NCBI GenBank assembly: GCA_002722295.1
Contig: PBLF01000031.1
Coordinates: 1 to 64,000, forward strand
From: Stappia sp.
GTDB taxonomy: Bacteria > Pseudomonadota > Alphaproteobacteria > Rhizobiales > Stappiaceae
Length of the DNA: 64,000 nt
Reading direction: 5' to 3'
Positions 35,494 to 47,497 of this stretch are shown one piece after another. The number at the start of each line of letters is the position of its first letter. The stretch's first letter is position 1. The notes under the pieces were generated by a model. It searched no databases. It saw only the letters and a program-made list of their open reading frames with translations, and was not told where the DNA came from. A program made the translations under genes and the position numbers.

Positions 35494-36225
35494 TCAGGCG
35501 GTGGGTACGGGGGCGGGAGAGACCTCTTCCGGCCACAGGAAGGCGTAGACGGCCAGCGAGAAGCCGATGTGTTCGCGCAGCAGCGACGTTGCCGCTTCGC
35601 TGTCACGCGCGAGTGCCGCGTCCATGAGCGCGGTATGATGCGAAAGCCCGACCGTGCGCTCCAGCAGGGCCCGGAAGGCGGCGCGATTGCCGTCGTCCAG
35701 GCTGGTGTCGCGGGTGGGCACCAGAACCATGTGGCGGTGATGGCGGCGCAGTTCCTCGGTGATCTGGCGCTGGAAGCGGGACAGGGTGTGCGACCGGCCG
35801 GCCGACAGGAGCGCTTCGTGAAAGGCATCGTGCGCGGCCTCCCAGGCGTCGGTCTCGCGGGCGTCCATGTCCGGCCCCAGTGCCGGCGCGCGCGAAAGCC
35901 GGTGATGGGCCGCGACGACGCGCGCCTCCCAGTCCTCGTCCCCATGGGCGATGGATCGTGCCAGAAGCGTTTCCTCCACGCTCCGGCGGGCGACCTGGAG
36001 GTCGCGCAGGGCTTCCGCCGAAACGGGCGCTACCCGGTAGCCGCGATTGCGTTCCGACACGACCAGCCCCTCCGCCTCGAGCCGCGACAGGGCCTCGCGC
36101 AGGGGAGTCCAGCCCAGTCCGTAGCGGGCGCTCAGGCCGGAGACGGCGAGCGTCGCCCCGGGCTGCAGCACGCAGTGCAGGATGTCGGACTTGAGCCGCG
36201 CGAAGGCTTCGTCGGTCTTTGCCAT
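35494..36225 (-). CDS. GntR-family (FCD) transcriptional regulator
   Basis: A 243-aa regulator. The winged HTH (VSGLSARYGLGWTPLREALSRL in parts, residues 28-49) is followed by the GLV-SERNRGYRVAP wing and an all-helical FCD ligand domain with Asp/His residues likely to bind metal (HDAFHEALL). It is divergent from kynU across a gap with a 14-bp palindrome, so it is the probable regulator of the kynurenine operon; control of sdaA is the alternative. Confidence 0.88.
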   Translation of the reverse strand: MAKTDEAFARLKSDILHCVLQPGATLAVSGLSARYGLGWTPLREALSRLEAEGLVVSERNRGYRVAPVSAEALRDLQVARRSVEETLLARSIAHGDEDWEARVVAAHHRLSRAPALGPDMDARETDAWEAAHDAFHEALLSAGRSHTLSRFQRQITEELRRHHRHMVLVPTRDTSLDDGNRAAFRALLERTVGLSHHTALMDAALARDSEAATSLLREHIGFSLAVYAFLWPEEVSPAPVPTA

Positions 36226-36305
36226 GGCCGTTCGGTGATCTCCGAGCCTGTGTCCTGTCCTGCCATGCCGTCACATGAACAGGACGGATCTGATATGATC
36301 GATGC

Positions 36306-36319
36306 GATTATATATAATC
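36306..36319. promoter_or_regulatory. 14-bp palindrome, candidate GntR operator and kyn promoter
   Basis: GATTATATATAATC is a perfect palindrome in the divergent GntR-kynU gap. It contains TATAAT (36313-36318), so a regulator bound here could block RNA polymerase on the kyn side. Confidence 0.55.
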
Positions 36320-36429
36320 TAGTTGTGGTCGCCAATGTCTCTTGCTAGCCTCCGGTCGATCCTGCGGGGAGGGACGGGTGTTCCCGCGTGGACATGCTTG
36401 CAGGCACGACAGACCGAGGACCGGAGAAG

Positions 36430-37665
36430 ATGACCGCATCGCGCGAAACCGACTGGCAGGCGCTGGACCGCAATGATCCGCTTGCCGCCAAGAAGGCGGC
36501 CTTCCGCATTCCCGATGGCGTGATCTATCTCGACGGCAACTCGCTCGGCGTCCTGCCGGAGGCGGTTCCCGCGCGCATGGCGAAGGCTGTCGAGCAGGAG
36601 TGGGGGCAAAGCCTCATCCGGGCGTGGAACGAGCATGACTGGTTCACGCTGCCCCAGCGTGTCGGCGACCGCATCGGCCGGCTGGTGGGCGCCGCTCCGG
36701 GCCAGGTGACGGCCTGCGACAACACATCGATCAACGTGTTCAAGGTTCTGGCCGCCGCGCTGTCGCTCAATCCGCAGCGCAAGGTGATCCTGTCGGACAG
36801 CGGCAATTTCCCGACCGACCTCTACATGGCGCAGGGCATTCGCGACATGCTCGACAAGGGGCATGAACTGAAAGTGGTTGCGCCGGAGGAGGTTGCCGGC
36901 GCCATCGACGACAGCGTCGCGGTGATGATGCTCACGCAGGTCGACTACCGCACCGGGCGCTGCCACGACATGGCGGCACTGACGAAAAAGGCCCATGACG
37001 CGGGCGCGCTGGTCATCTGGGACCTTGCCCATTCCGCCGGGGCCTTCGCCGTCGAGCTGGACGCCGCCGCCGCCGATTTCGCGGTCGGTTGCGGCTACAA
37101 GTATCTGAACGGCGGTCCCGGTGCGCCGGCATTCCTCTATGTCGCCGCTCGTCACCAGGACAGGGTTGCCCCGGCGCTCACGGGCTGGATGGGCCATGAC
37201 GCGCCGTTCGCCTTCGATCTCGACTACCGGCCCGACGCGGGCATCGGCCGGATGCGTGTCGGCACGCCGCCGATCCTGTCGCTCAGCGCGCTGGATGCCG
37301 CGCTCGACGTCTTCGACGACGTGGACATGAACGTGCTGCGCGAGAAGTCGGTATCGCTTTGCGAGCTTTTCATCGCGGAGGTGGAGCGCCGGTGCCCGGA
37401 GCTGACGCTGGCCAGTCCGCGCGAGGCCGCCGTGCGCGGCTCGCAGGTCTCCTTCTGCTTCGACAATGGCTATGCCCTGGTACAGGCGCTTATCAGCCGA
37501 GGCGTGATCGGGGATTTCCGTGCGCCCGACGTGGCGCGCTTCGGCTTCACGCCGCTCTACATCTCCCACGCCGACGTGATCCGTGCCTGCGAAATCCTGG
37601 AGGAGATCGTGAAGACCCGCGCCTGGGACCGGCCGGAATTTCACGCAAGGGCGAAGGTCACCTGA
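36430..37665 (+). CDS. kynU: Kynureninase
   Basis: A 411-aa PLP enzyme that cleaves L-kynurenine to anthranilate and L-alanine. Visible are the substrate/PLP blocks YLDGNSLGVLP, NTSINVFK, IWDLAHSAGA (Asp198 to the pyridine nitrogen) and CGYKYLNGGPG with the PLP lysine at 224. Start ATG 36430 (MTASRETD) has GGAG close upstream; a GTG at 36388 is less likely. First gene of the kynU-kynA-kynB operon. Confidence 0.96.
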   Translation: MTASRETDWQALDRNDPLAAKKAAFRIPDGVIYLDGNSLGVLPEAVPARMAKAVEQEWGQSLIRAWNEHDWFTLPQRVGDRIGRLVGAAPGQVTACDNTSINVFKVLAAALSLNPQRKVILSDSGNFPTDLYMAQGIRDMLDKGHELKVVAPEEVAGAIDDSVAVMMLTQVDYRTGRCHDMAALTKKAHDAGALVIWDLAHSAGAFAVELDAAAADFAVGCGYKYLNGGPGAPAFLYVAARHQDRVAPALTGWMGHDAPFAFDLDYRPDAGIGRMRVGTPPILSLSALDAALDVFDDVDMNVLREKSVSLCELFIAEVERRCPELTLASPREAAVRGSQVSFCFDNGYALVQALISRGVIGDFRAPDVARFGFTPLYISHADVIRACEILEEIVKTRAWDRPEFHARAKVT

Positions 37666-37677
37666 GGGGGAGCGGGA

Positions 37678-38529
37678 ATGAGCGATGTAAAGGGGCTGTC
37701 GCCCTATGATCCTGCCGACGACGGCGCGCAGATGGAATTCGACGGGCGCATGTCCTACGGCGACTATCTGGCGTTGCCGAAGATCCTGACCGCCCAGGCG
37801 CCGCTGTCGGACGCCCATGACGAGTTGCTGTTCATCATCCAGCACCAGACGTCCGAACTGTGGATGAAGCTCGCGATCCACGAGCTTCTGGCCGCCAAGC
37901 GCTCCATTGCGGGCGATCGCGTGGAGCCGGCCTTCAAGATGCTGAGCCGCATGGCGCGCATCTTCGAGCAGCTGACCGGGGCCTGGCAGGTGCTGCGTAC
38001 GATGACGCCGTCGGAATACACCGAGTTCCGCGACGCGCTTGGCCAGTCCTCCGGATTCCAGTCGTATCAGTACCGGGCGATCGAGTTCCTGGCCGGCAAC
38101 AAGAATGCCGCCATGATGCGCCCGCATGCCCATGTGAAGGGGGTGCACGACTGGCTCGAGGCGATCCGCCAGGACACGAGCATCTACGACGAGGCCATCC
38201 GCCTGCTGGTGCGCTCGGGCTTCGAGATCGATCCCGACCAGGTGGGGCGCGACGTGTCGCTGCCCTATGAGCGCAACGAAAGCGTCCACGCGGCGTGGCT
38301 TGCCGTCTACCGCGATCCGCACAAGCACTGGGCGCTCTACGAACTGGCTGAAAAGCTTGTCGACTTCGAGGATTACTTCCGCCGCTGGCGCTTCAATCAT
38401 GTGACCACGGTCGAACGCGTCATCGGCTTCAAGCGCGGCACCGGCGGAACCTCGGGCGTGACCTACCTGAAGCGGATGCTCGAGGTGGTTCTGTTCCCGG
38501 AGTTGTGGGACATTCGCGCGGACATGTAG
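37678..38529 (+). CDS. kynA: Tryptophan 2,3-dioxygenase
   Basis: A 283-aa heme enzyme that opens L-tryptophan to N-formylkynurenine. The family block [14 protein letters not shown] contains the distal-side His, and the proximal heme His is in [31 protein letters not shown]-like and [10 protein letters not shown] blocks are present. Length is normal. It follows kynU by 12 bases. Confidence 0.97.
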   Translation: MSDVKGLSPYDPADDGAQMEFDGRMSYGDYLALPKILTAQAPLSDAHDELLFIIQHQTSELWMKLAIHELLAAKRSIAGDRVEPAFKMLSRMARIFEQLTGAWQVLRTMTPSEYTEFRDALGQSSGFQSYQYRAIEFLAGNKNAAMMRPHAHVKGVHDWLEAIRQDTSIYDEAIRLLVRSGFEIDPDQVGRDVSLPYERNESVHAAWLAVYRDPHKHWALYELAEKLVDFEDYFRRWRFNHVTTVERVIGFKRGTGGTSGVTYLKRMLEVVLFPELWDIRADM

Positions 38530-38553
38530 CCTCGGCGCACCGGGGCCTGCGAC

Positions 38554-39198
38554 ATGAAACGGGAGGGACTCTTGTCGCAACTGATCGATATCACGCCGGC
38601 GCTGAGGACGGGCGCGGCGGTGTTTCCAGGTGACGCGCCCTATCGGGTGACGCAAACCTTCGCCATCGGTCCGGGCTGCCCGGTCAATGTGACCGAGGTG
38701 TCCATGTCCACCCACTGCGGGGCTCATGCCGATGCGCCGTCGCACTACGCGGCCGATGCCAAGAGCATCGAGGCGGTGGCGCTGGAGGACTATATCGGCC
38801 CGGCGCGCCTGATCGACGCACGCGGGGACGGGCCCCTGTGCCAGCCGGCTGAGATCGACGCGGCGCTTGAGGGTGCGCCGCCGCGCATCCTGCTGCGTCT
38901 GGCGGAGGACCTCGACCCGATGCGCTGGCCGGAGGGGTTTCGCGCGCTGGCGCCGGAAACGGTCGAGATGCTGGCCGCCCGCGGGGTGCGACTCGTCGGT
39001 GTCGACGTTCCCTCCGTCGACCCCGAAACCTCGAAGGAACTGCCTTCCCACATGGCGTTCCTGCGTCACGACATGCGGATTCTGGAGAATCTGGCCCTTT
39101 CCGGGGCCGATTTCGGGGATTACGAGTTGATCGCGCCACCATTGAAGCTAGAAGGGCTTGATGCGGCCCCGGTGCGCGCGGTCCTGCGACGCCTCTGA
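38554..39198 (+). CDS. kynB: Arylformamidase (kynurenine formamidase)
   Basis: A 214-aa metal-dependent hydrolase of the cyclase family that converts N-formylkynurenine to kynurenine. The metal site reads THCGAHADAPSHY and the family start ITPALRTGAAVFPGD is present; DVPSVDPETSKELPSH follows. With kynA and kynU it completes tryptophan to anthranilate. No kmo gene is present, so the 3-hydroxykynurenine branch is not encoded here. Confidence 0.95.
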   Translation: MKREGLLSQLIDITPALRTGAAVFPGDAPYRVTQTFAIGPGCPVNVTEVSMSTHCGAHADAPSHYAADAKSIEAVALEDYIGPARLIDARGDGPLCQPAEIDAALEGAPPRILLRLAEDLDPMRWPEGFRALAPETVEMLAARGVRLVGVDVPSVDPETSKELPSHMAFLRHDMRILENLALSGADFGDYELIAPPLKLEGLDAAPVRAVLRRL

Positions 39199-39304
39199 TT
39201 GCCGCACGCAAAACGAACAATCCTGGGACACATGCCTCCAGGTCCGGCACGATCCATTGAACGAGATCGGGCGGCCAGGCGAGGTGCGGGGGAGACAGGG
39301 ATAC

Positions 39305-40108
39305 ATGAGCGCCACTGCGCATATGCTCGAGGTCGACGGGCTCGTCATGGAATATGGCGGGTTTCGTGCCGTCGACGGTTGCTCGCTCACCGTGGACGAA
39401 GGTTCGATCACCGGACTGATCGGCCCCAACGGCGCGGGCAAGACCACGCTTTTCAATCTCATCGCCGGGGCCTTCCCGCCGAGTGCCGGGCGCATCCGCT
39501 ATCTGGGCGATGACATCACGGCGCTGTCCACCGACCGGCGCTTCCGGCGCGGTCTGGTGCGCACCTTCCAGATTCCGCATGAGTTCCATCGGCTGAGCAC
39601 GCTGGAAAATCTGATGATGGTGCCGCCGTCCCAGGCGGGTGAGGGGCTGCTGGCCAACTGGCTGGCCCCGGGCAAGGTCGCGCGCGACGAGAAGCGGGTG
39701 CGTGCCCGGGCCGAGGAGACGCTGGAGTTTCTCGAACTGACCCATGTCGCCCAGGAGCGGGCCGGCAATCTCTCGGGCGGGCAGAAAAAGCTTCTCGAGC
39801 TTGGCCGCACCATGATGACGGATGCGAAGCTGGTGCTGCTCGACGAGCCGGCCGCCGGCGTCAACCGCACCCTCCTGCGCAAGCTGGAGGAGAAGATCGC
39901 GATCCTCAACCGCGAGCGCGGTTACACCTTCATTCTCATCGAGCACGACATGGAAATGATCGAAAAGCTCTGCGACCCCGTCGTCTGCATGGCCGAGGGG
40001 CGCGTGCTGATCGAGGGTGACTTCGCCACCGTGCGCTCCGACCCGCGGGTGCTGGAGGCCTACCTGGGCGAGACGGTGTCCGGATCCGACGAGGAGGCCG
40101 GCGCATGA
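39305..40108 (+). CDS. Branched-chain-type ABC transporter ATP-binding protein (LivG-like)
   Basis: A 267-aa ATPase with Walker A GPNGAGKTT, signature NLSGGQKKLLELGR and Walker B LVLLDEPAAGVN, plus the LivG-style IEHDM switch. It overlaps the next ATPase gene by ATGA. It sits 106 bases after kynB, so the importer probably carries a kynurenine-pathway compound or tryptophan; this is inference from position. Confidence 0.93.
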   Translation: MSATAHMLEVDGLVMEYGGFRAVDGCSLTVDEGSITGLIGPNGAGKTTLFNLIAGAFPPSAGRIRYLGDDITALSTDRRFRRGLVRTFQIPHEFHRLSTLENLMMVPPSQAGEGLLANWLAPGKVARDEKRVRARAEETLEFLELTHVAQERAGNLSGGQKKLLELGRTMMTDAKLVLLDEPAAGVNRTLLRKLEEKIAILNRERGYTFILIEHDMEMIEKLCDPVVCMAEGRVLIEGDFATVRSDPRVLEAYLGETVSGSDEEAGA

Positions 40109-40821
40109 GCGGGGCACGGGACATCCTGGACATGCGCGAGGTCGCCGGCGGCTACGGCGACGCCAACATCCTTCACGGGGTGAGCATCCGCGCCGCGCAC
40201 GCGGAGATCGTCGTCATCGTCGGCCCCAACGGGGCGGGCAAGTCCACCGCCATGAAGGCGATCTTCGGACTGCTCCACGTGCGTGGCGGCTCGATCCGCG
40301 TCGACGGCACCGAGATCACCGGCATGAAGCCGAACCAGATCGTCGAGGCGGGCGTGTGCTACGTGCCGCAGGTCAACAACGTGTTCCGCGAGATGACGGT
40401 GCACGAGAACCTGGAAATGGGCGCCTTCCTGCGCTCCGGCGACCTGACCGCCGCGTACGACCGGGTCTACGGCCTGTTTCCCGACCTGAAGGAGCGGCGC
40501 AAGGCGCTCGCCGGAAACCTCTCCGGCGGCCAGCGCCAGATGGTGGCCATGGGCCGGGCGCTGATGCTGGAGCCCAAGCTGCTGCTTCTCGACGAGCCGA
40601 CGGCAGGCCTCTCCCCCAAGTACATGGAACAGATCTTCCAGATCTGCCGCGACGTGCGCGACACGGGCGTCACCATTCTTCTCGTCGAGCAGCACGCCAA
40701 GCAGGCGCTCGCCTTCGCGGACCGGGGCTATGTGCTCGCCTCCGGCGCCAACCGTCACGAGGGCACGGGCGCCGCGCTCCTTGCCGACCGTGACGTGGCC
40801 GCGATGTTCCTGGGAGGCTGA
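40105..40821 (+). CDS. Branched-chain-type ABC transporter ATP-binding protein (LivF-like)
   Basis: A 238-aa ATPase with Walker A GPNGAGKST, signature NLSGGQRQMVAMGRAL and Walker B LLLLDEPTAGLSP. It pairs with the LivG-like protein to drive the two permeases that follow. Its start overlaps the previous stop. Confidence 0.93.
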   Translation: MSGARDILDMREVAGGYGDANILHGVSIRAAHAEIVVIVGPNGAGKSTAMKAIFGLLHVRGGSIRVDGTEITGMKPNQIVEAGVCYVPQVNNVFREMTVHENLEMGAFLRSGDLTAAYDRVYGLFPDLKERRKALAGNLSGGQRQMVAMGRALMLEPKLLLLDEPTAGLSPKYMEQIFQICRDVRDTGVTILLVEQHAKQALAFADRGYVLASGANRHEGTGAALLADRDVAAMFLGG

Positions 40822-40826
40822 GCGCA

Positions 40827-41699
40827 ATGGGCATGTACGAGATCATCAACTTCTACCTCGTGCCCGGCGTCGTCGTCGGCTCGATCTACGCGCTGGGCGC
40901 GGTGGGTATCACGCTGGTCTTCTCGATCCTGCGGTACGCTCATCTCGCCCATGGCGACCTTGCGACGCTTGGCGCCTTCCTGGCCCTGGGGCTGGTGACG
41001 CTTGCCGGTCTGTCGCCCTATGTGGCGCTGCCGATCACCATGGTGCTGACGGCGGCCATCGCCGTGGCGCTCGACAAGACCTTCTATGCCTATCTGCGCG
41101 AGCGGCCGAAGATCGTCACGGTCATGGCCTCGCTCGGCGTGGCGCTGATGCTCCGCTCCGTGGTGCAGATGGTGTGGGGCGTGGATTCCCAGACCTATTC
41201 GCGCGGCATCGTGCGACCCGAGGACTGGTTCGGCCTGCGCCTGCGCGACCGTGAGATCGTGACCGTCCTGGCGATGATCGCCATCGTGGCGGCGCTGCAG
41301 CTCTTCCTCAAGTATTCCAGGTGGGGCAAGGCCATGCGCGCCATGTCCGACAACCCCGACCTGGCCCTGCTGTCGGGCGTCGACAACGCCAAGGTCGTGC
41401 GGCTCACCTGGATCATCGTCGGCGGGCTGTGCGCGGCATCCGGCGTGTTCCTCGGCCTGAACTACGAACTCAAGGCGATGATGGGCTGGACCATGCTGCT
41501 GCCGATGTTCGCGGCCGCGATCCTCGGCGGCGTCGGTCGCATCGAGGGCGCCGTTCTGGGAGGGCTGGTCGTCGGCATCGCGGAGGAGATGTCGACCCTC
41601 GTCCTGCCGAGCGAATACAAGGCGGCCACCGCCTTCGCGATCCTGCTCATCATGCTCATTGTGCGCCCGACCGGGCTGCTCAAGGGCAAGGTTCTCTAA
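40827..41699 (+). CDS. Branched-chain-type ABC transporter permease (LivH-like)
   Basis: A 290-aa inner-membrane permease with about eight helices. The blocks GSIYALGAVGITLVFSILRYAHLAHGD and AAAILGGVGRIEGAVLGGLVVGIAEE (seen in parts) are typical of LivH/UrtB-type subunits. It starts 5 bases after the LivF-like gene and forms a heterodimer with the LivM-like protein. Confidence 0.93.
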   Translation: MGMYEIINFYLVPGVVVGSIYALGAVGITLVFSILRYAHLAHGDLATLGAFLALGLVTLAGLSPYVALPITMVLTAAIAVALDKTFYAYLRERPKIVTVMASLGVALMLRSVVQMVWGVDSQTYSRGIVRPEDWFGLRLRDREIVTVLAMIAIVAALQLFLKYSRWGKAMRAMSDNPDLALLSGVDNAKVVRLTWIIVGGLCAASGVFLGLNYELKAMMGWTMLLPMFAAAILGGVGRIEGAVLGGLVVGIAEEMSTLVLPSEYKAATAFAILLIMLIVRPTGLLKGKVL

Positions 41700-41714
41700 G
41701 GGAGGGACGACGAC

Positions 41715-42689
41715 ATGGAATGGATCGGCCTTCTCAACTACGCCGTCTTCATGGGGATCTTCATCTGCATCTATGCGCTTCTGGCGCTGGGGCTGAATAT
41801 CCAGTGGGGTTTCACGGGGCTGTTCAACGTCGGTATCGCCGGTTTCTTCGCCGTGGGGGCCTATACTTCGGCCGTGCTCACGTCTCCGGCGGTGGCGGAC
41901 CGTATCGGCGGGTTTTCGCTGCCCGCTCCGGTCGGCTGGATCGGGGCGATGATCGCCGCCGGGCTGATCGCCTGGCCCATCGGCAAGATCTGTCTGCGCC
42001 TGCGCTCGGACTATCTGGCGATCGCCACCATCGGCGTCGCCGAGATCATCCGCCTCGTCATCAAGTCCGAGGGATGGCTGACGGGCGCGGCGCGCGGCAT
42101 CACCGGCATTCCCCGCCCCTTCGGCGATCTGCCCTATCTTGCCTCGCAGCTTGCCTATCTGGCGCTGGTCGCCGGTATCCTGTTCGTGGCCTATCTTCTG
42201 GTCGAGCGCCAGATCGCCTCGCCCTGGGGACGCATGATGCGGGCCATCCGCGACAACGAGGACGCCGCGCGCGCCATGGGCAAGGACGTGCCCTTCCGCC
42301 GCCTGGAGGCCTTCATCTTCGGCTCGGCGCTGATGGGGCTCGGCGGCGCGCTGTTTGCCCATTTCAACCGCACGATCACGCCCGAGGCGATCGATCCGAT
42401 GATCGCCACCTTCCTCGTCTGGATCATGCTTATCCTTGGTGGCGCGGGGAACAACCGCGGTGCCATCCTCGGTGTCGCGGTCATCTGGATCATCTGGTCC
42501 ATGTCGGAGATGGTCACCGACCAGCTTCCGGCCGAATACGCGATCAAGGCCAAGTATCTTCGCGTGTTCCTGATCGGGCTGATGCTGCAGGTGGTGCTGC
42601 GGTTCCGTCCCGAGGGGCTTCTGCCCGAGCCGCGTGGCGGCCGGAAGACGCCTGAAGCCGGCGCCACGGGATCGGGCGACGCGCCCTGA
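41715..42689 (+). CDS. Branched-chain-type ABC transporter permease (LivM-like)
   Basis: A 324-aa permease with about nine helices. LGLNIQWGFTGLFNVGIAGF, the EAA-like loop MMRAIRDNEDAARAMGKDV and GAGNNRGAILGVAVIW match the LivM family. Last gene of the operon, followed by a strong terminator. No periplasmic binding protein is encoded in the operon, which is unusual for this importer class. Confidence 0.93.
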   Translation: MEWIGLLNYAVFMGIFICIYALLALGLNIQWGFTGLFNVGIAGFFAVGAYTSAVLTSPAVADRIGGFSLPAPVGWIGAMIAAGLIAWPIGKICLRLRSDYLAIATIGVAEIIRLVIKSEGWLTGAARGITGIPRPFGDLPYLASQLAYLALVAGILFVAYLLVERQIASPWGRMMRAIRDNEDAARAMGKDVPFRRLEAFIFGSALMGLGGALFAHFNRTITPEAIDPMIATFLVWIMLILGGAGNNRGAILGVAVIWIIWSMSEMVTDQLPAEYAIKAKYLRVFLIGLMLQVVLRFRPEGLLPEPRGGRKTPEAGATGSGDAP

Positions 42690-42732
42690 AGACGGGCTCA
42701 GCCCGGGAGCCAAACCCCGGCGATACGAATGC

Positions 42733-42767
42733 AAAGGGCCGGCGGCGCGTGCTGCCGGCCCTTTTTG
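42733..42767 (+). terminator. Intrinsic terminator of the kyn-ABC operon
   Basis: An 11-bp stem (AAAGGGCCGGC with GCCGGCCCTTT), a 10-base loop and a T-run lie 44 bases after the last permease gene. Confidence 0.9.
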
Positions 42768-42769
42768 CG

Positions 42770-43035
42770 TTGGCCCCCGCTGCTCTTGAAGCGCATTGAT
42801 TTTTCAAAACTTTCTCTTTCTTGAATGTATACGCAGAAGAAAATACGGTGGGTATTCGTATGGATTTTTCCGCGTAAACTTTAAGCAGACTCATGTATTG
42901 AGTTTGTCACTTTGGTATTTGTTTCAGCCTTTGTTTAGATTCGAGTACCAAAAATAACGTAGGGGCATATGGGGAGAAGCGGTCCTCTCTGGTCGAGAGG
43001 TGTCATTTTCAGGTGACTTGCATCGGAGTTCCGTC
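42770..43035. other. AT-rich intergenic patch upstream of the TadE-like gene
   Basis: About 250 bases are far more AT-rich than the rest of the window. They contain an inverted repeat TTTGGTA (42911-42917) / TACCAAA (42946-42952) and no ORF. It probably holds the promoter of the TadE/TadG genes; its composition suggests a recently acquired or silenced regulatory segment. Confidence 0.45.
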
Positions 43036-43467
43036 ATGGAAGTCAGAAAAACAAGATCCATAACTTCGGACACGACGGCGACATCTGCGGTAGAATTCGC
43101 GATCATCGCTCCCGTCTTCTTGGCTGTTATGCTCGGTATTATTGCTTATGGCATCTATTTTGGCGCCGCGCACAGCGTTGCCCAGCTTGCCGCGGACGCG
43201 GCCCGTGCCTCCGTCGCGGGGCTTTCCGACGCGGAGCGGCTACGCCTCGTTCAGGGGCATGTCCAGGCGAGTGCCGGCTCCTATGTCCTGATCGATGGCG
43301 AGAAGGTCAGCGTCGAGGCGGCGCCGCTTCCCTCTGACACACGCCAGTTCCGCGTCGTGGTGAGCTATTCCGCCACGGACCTGCCGATCTGGCAGATGCG
43401 TCCGTTCCTTCCCCTTCCCAGCGAGACCATCGTGCGTGCCGCGGTCGTGTCGCGCGGCGGCTATTGA
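43036..43467 (+). CDS. TadE-like pseudopilin/assembly protein
   Basis: A 143-aa protein with a basic N-terminus, then the TadE block SAVEFAIIAPVFLAVMLGII (Glu plus hydrophobic helix, residues 18-38) and a mostly beta extracytoplasmic domain. Such proteins are processed minor pseudopilins or assembly factors of Flp/Tad pili. CGGAG precedes ATG 43036. The TadG-like gene follows by 18 bases. No tadABC or flp gene is in the window. Confidence 0.85.
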   Translation: MEVRKTRSITSDTTATSAVEFAIIAPVFLAVMLGIIAYGIYFGAAHSVAQLAADAARASVAGLSDAERLRLVQGHVQASAGSYVLIDGEKVSVEAAPLPSDTRQFRVVVSYSATDLPIWQMRPFLPLPSETIVRAAVVSRGGY

Positions 43468-43485
43468 AACGCGGGGGAGGTCGTC

Positions 43486-46487
<3,002 letters not shown>

Positions 46488-46531
46488 GGCGCAAGGGGCG
46501 CCCCCAAGGGCTCCCGACCGCAAGAATACGG

Positions 46532-46560
46532 GGCCGGCGGAGCGATCCGTCGGCCTCTTT
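46532..46560 (+). terminator. Intrinsic terminator after aspC
   Basis: GGCCGGCGGA and TCCGTCGGCC (one G-T pair) with a GCGA loop and a following TCTTT lie 45 bases past the aspC stop. Confidence 0.8.
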
Positions 46561-46591
46561 GCGTCTTCACTCGGGGACCTCACCTCCCCAC

Positions 46592-46895
46592 AGGCGTCAC
46601 CCCGGACGTCGCGAAGCGAAGATCCGGGGCCCAATCCACGCATCCGCACGTGACGCCGGCTGGTGGGACGCTGCCGCCGCAGCGTCCGCCCGGGTCCTTC
46701 CGCCACCACCGAGGTTGCCAATGGGCCCCGGGTCGCGGGCCTACGGCCCTTGCCCGGGGTGACGGTGGAGGAGTGGCATCCTCCCGGTGTCATCCCTGCC
46801 TTCGCAGGGATGACAGGGAGTGTGGGGCTGGCTCTGTTCGTCCCGCACGGCTCATCCCGCAACTGCCACGCGGACGCCATCCCTCGCGTCCCCAT
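46592..46895. repeat. Hairpin-rich repeat, unit 1 of 4
   Basis: About 304 bp with three nested hairpins: A at 46600-46629 (CCCCGGA...TCCGGGG enclosing TCGC-GAA-GCGA), B at 46726-46759 (CCCCGGG...CCCGGGG enclosing GGGCC-TAC-GGCCC) and C at 46790-46813 (TCATCCCTGC-CTTC-GCAGGGATGA). A variable spacer follows. Non-coding; short ORFs here are spurious. Confidence 0.9.
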
Positions 46896-47196
46896 AGGCG
46901 TCACCCCGGACGTAGCGAAGCGAAGATCCGGGGCCCAATCCACGTTTCAGCATGTGACACCGGATGGTGGGACGCTGCCGCCTCCGCAACCGCCCGGCCC
47001 TTTTCGCTCCCACCGAGGTTGCCAATGGGCCCCGGGTCGCGGGCCTTTGGCCCTTGCCCGGGGTGACGGTGGAGAGGGGTGCATCCTCGCGGCGTCATCC
47101 CGGCCTTCGCAGGGATGACAGGGAGTGTGTGCGGGCCTGTTCGTTTGCGCCCCCATTCCCTAATCGCCACGCAGGCGCCATGCCTCACCTCCCCAC
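46896..47196. repeat. Hairpin-rich repeat, unit 2 of 4
   Basis: A 301-bp direct copy of unit 1 with the same A-B-C hairpin order. The C hairpin (47095-47118) has one mismatch. Differences are scattered substitutions rather than in-frame changes. Confidence 0.9.
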
Positions 47197-47497
47197 AGGC
47201 GTCACCCCGGACGTCGCGAAGCGAAGATCCGGGGCCCAATCCACGTTTCCGCATGTGACACGGGCTGGTGGGGCGCTGCCGCCTCCGCGTCCGCTTGGGC
47301 CCTTCCGCTCCCACTGAGGTTGCCAATGGGCCCCGGGTCGCGGGCTTATCGCCCTTGCCCGGGGTGACGGTGGAGAGGGGGCATCCTCCGGGTGTCGTCC
47401 CTGCCTTCGCAGGGATGACAGGGAGTGTGGGGCTGGCCTGTTCGTTGGCACCCCCATCCCGCAACTGCCACGTGAGCGCCATGCCTCGCCTCCCCAC
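47197..47497. repeat. Hairpin-rich repeat, unit 3 of 4
   Basis: A 301-bp direct copy. The C hairpin at 47395-47418 has one mismatch. The spacer is the same as in units 1 and 2, with small changes. Confidence 0.9.

Noticed and set aside
36319-39069. A 916-aa minus-strand open frame
   Set aside because: It is antisense to kynU, kynA and kynB and has the composition of a reverse-strand shadow.
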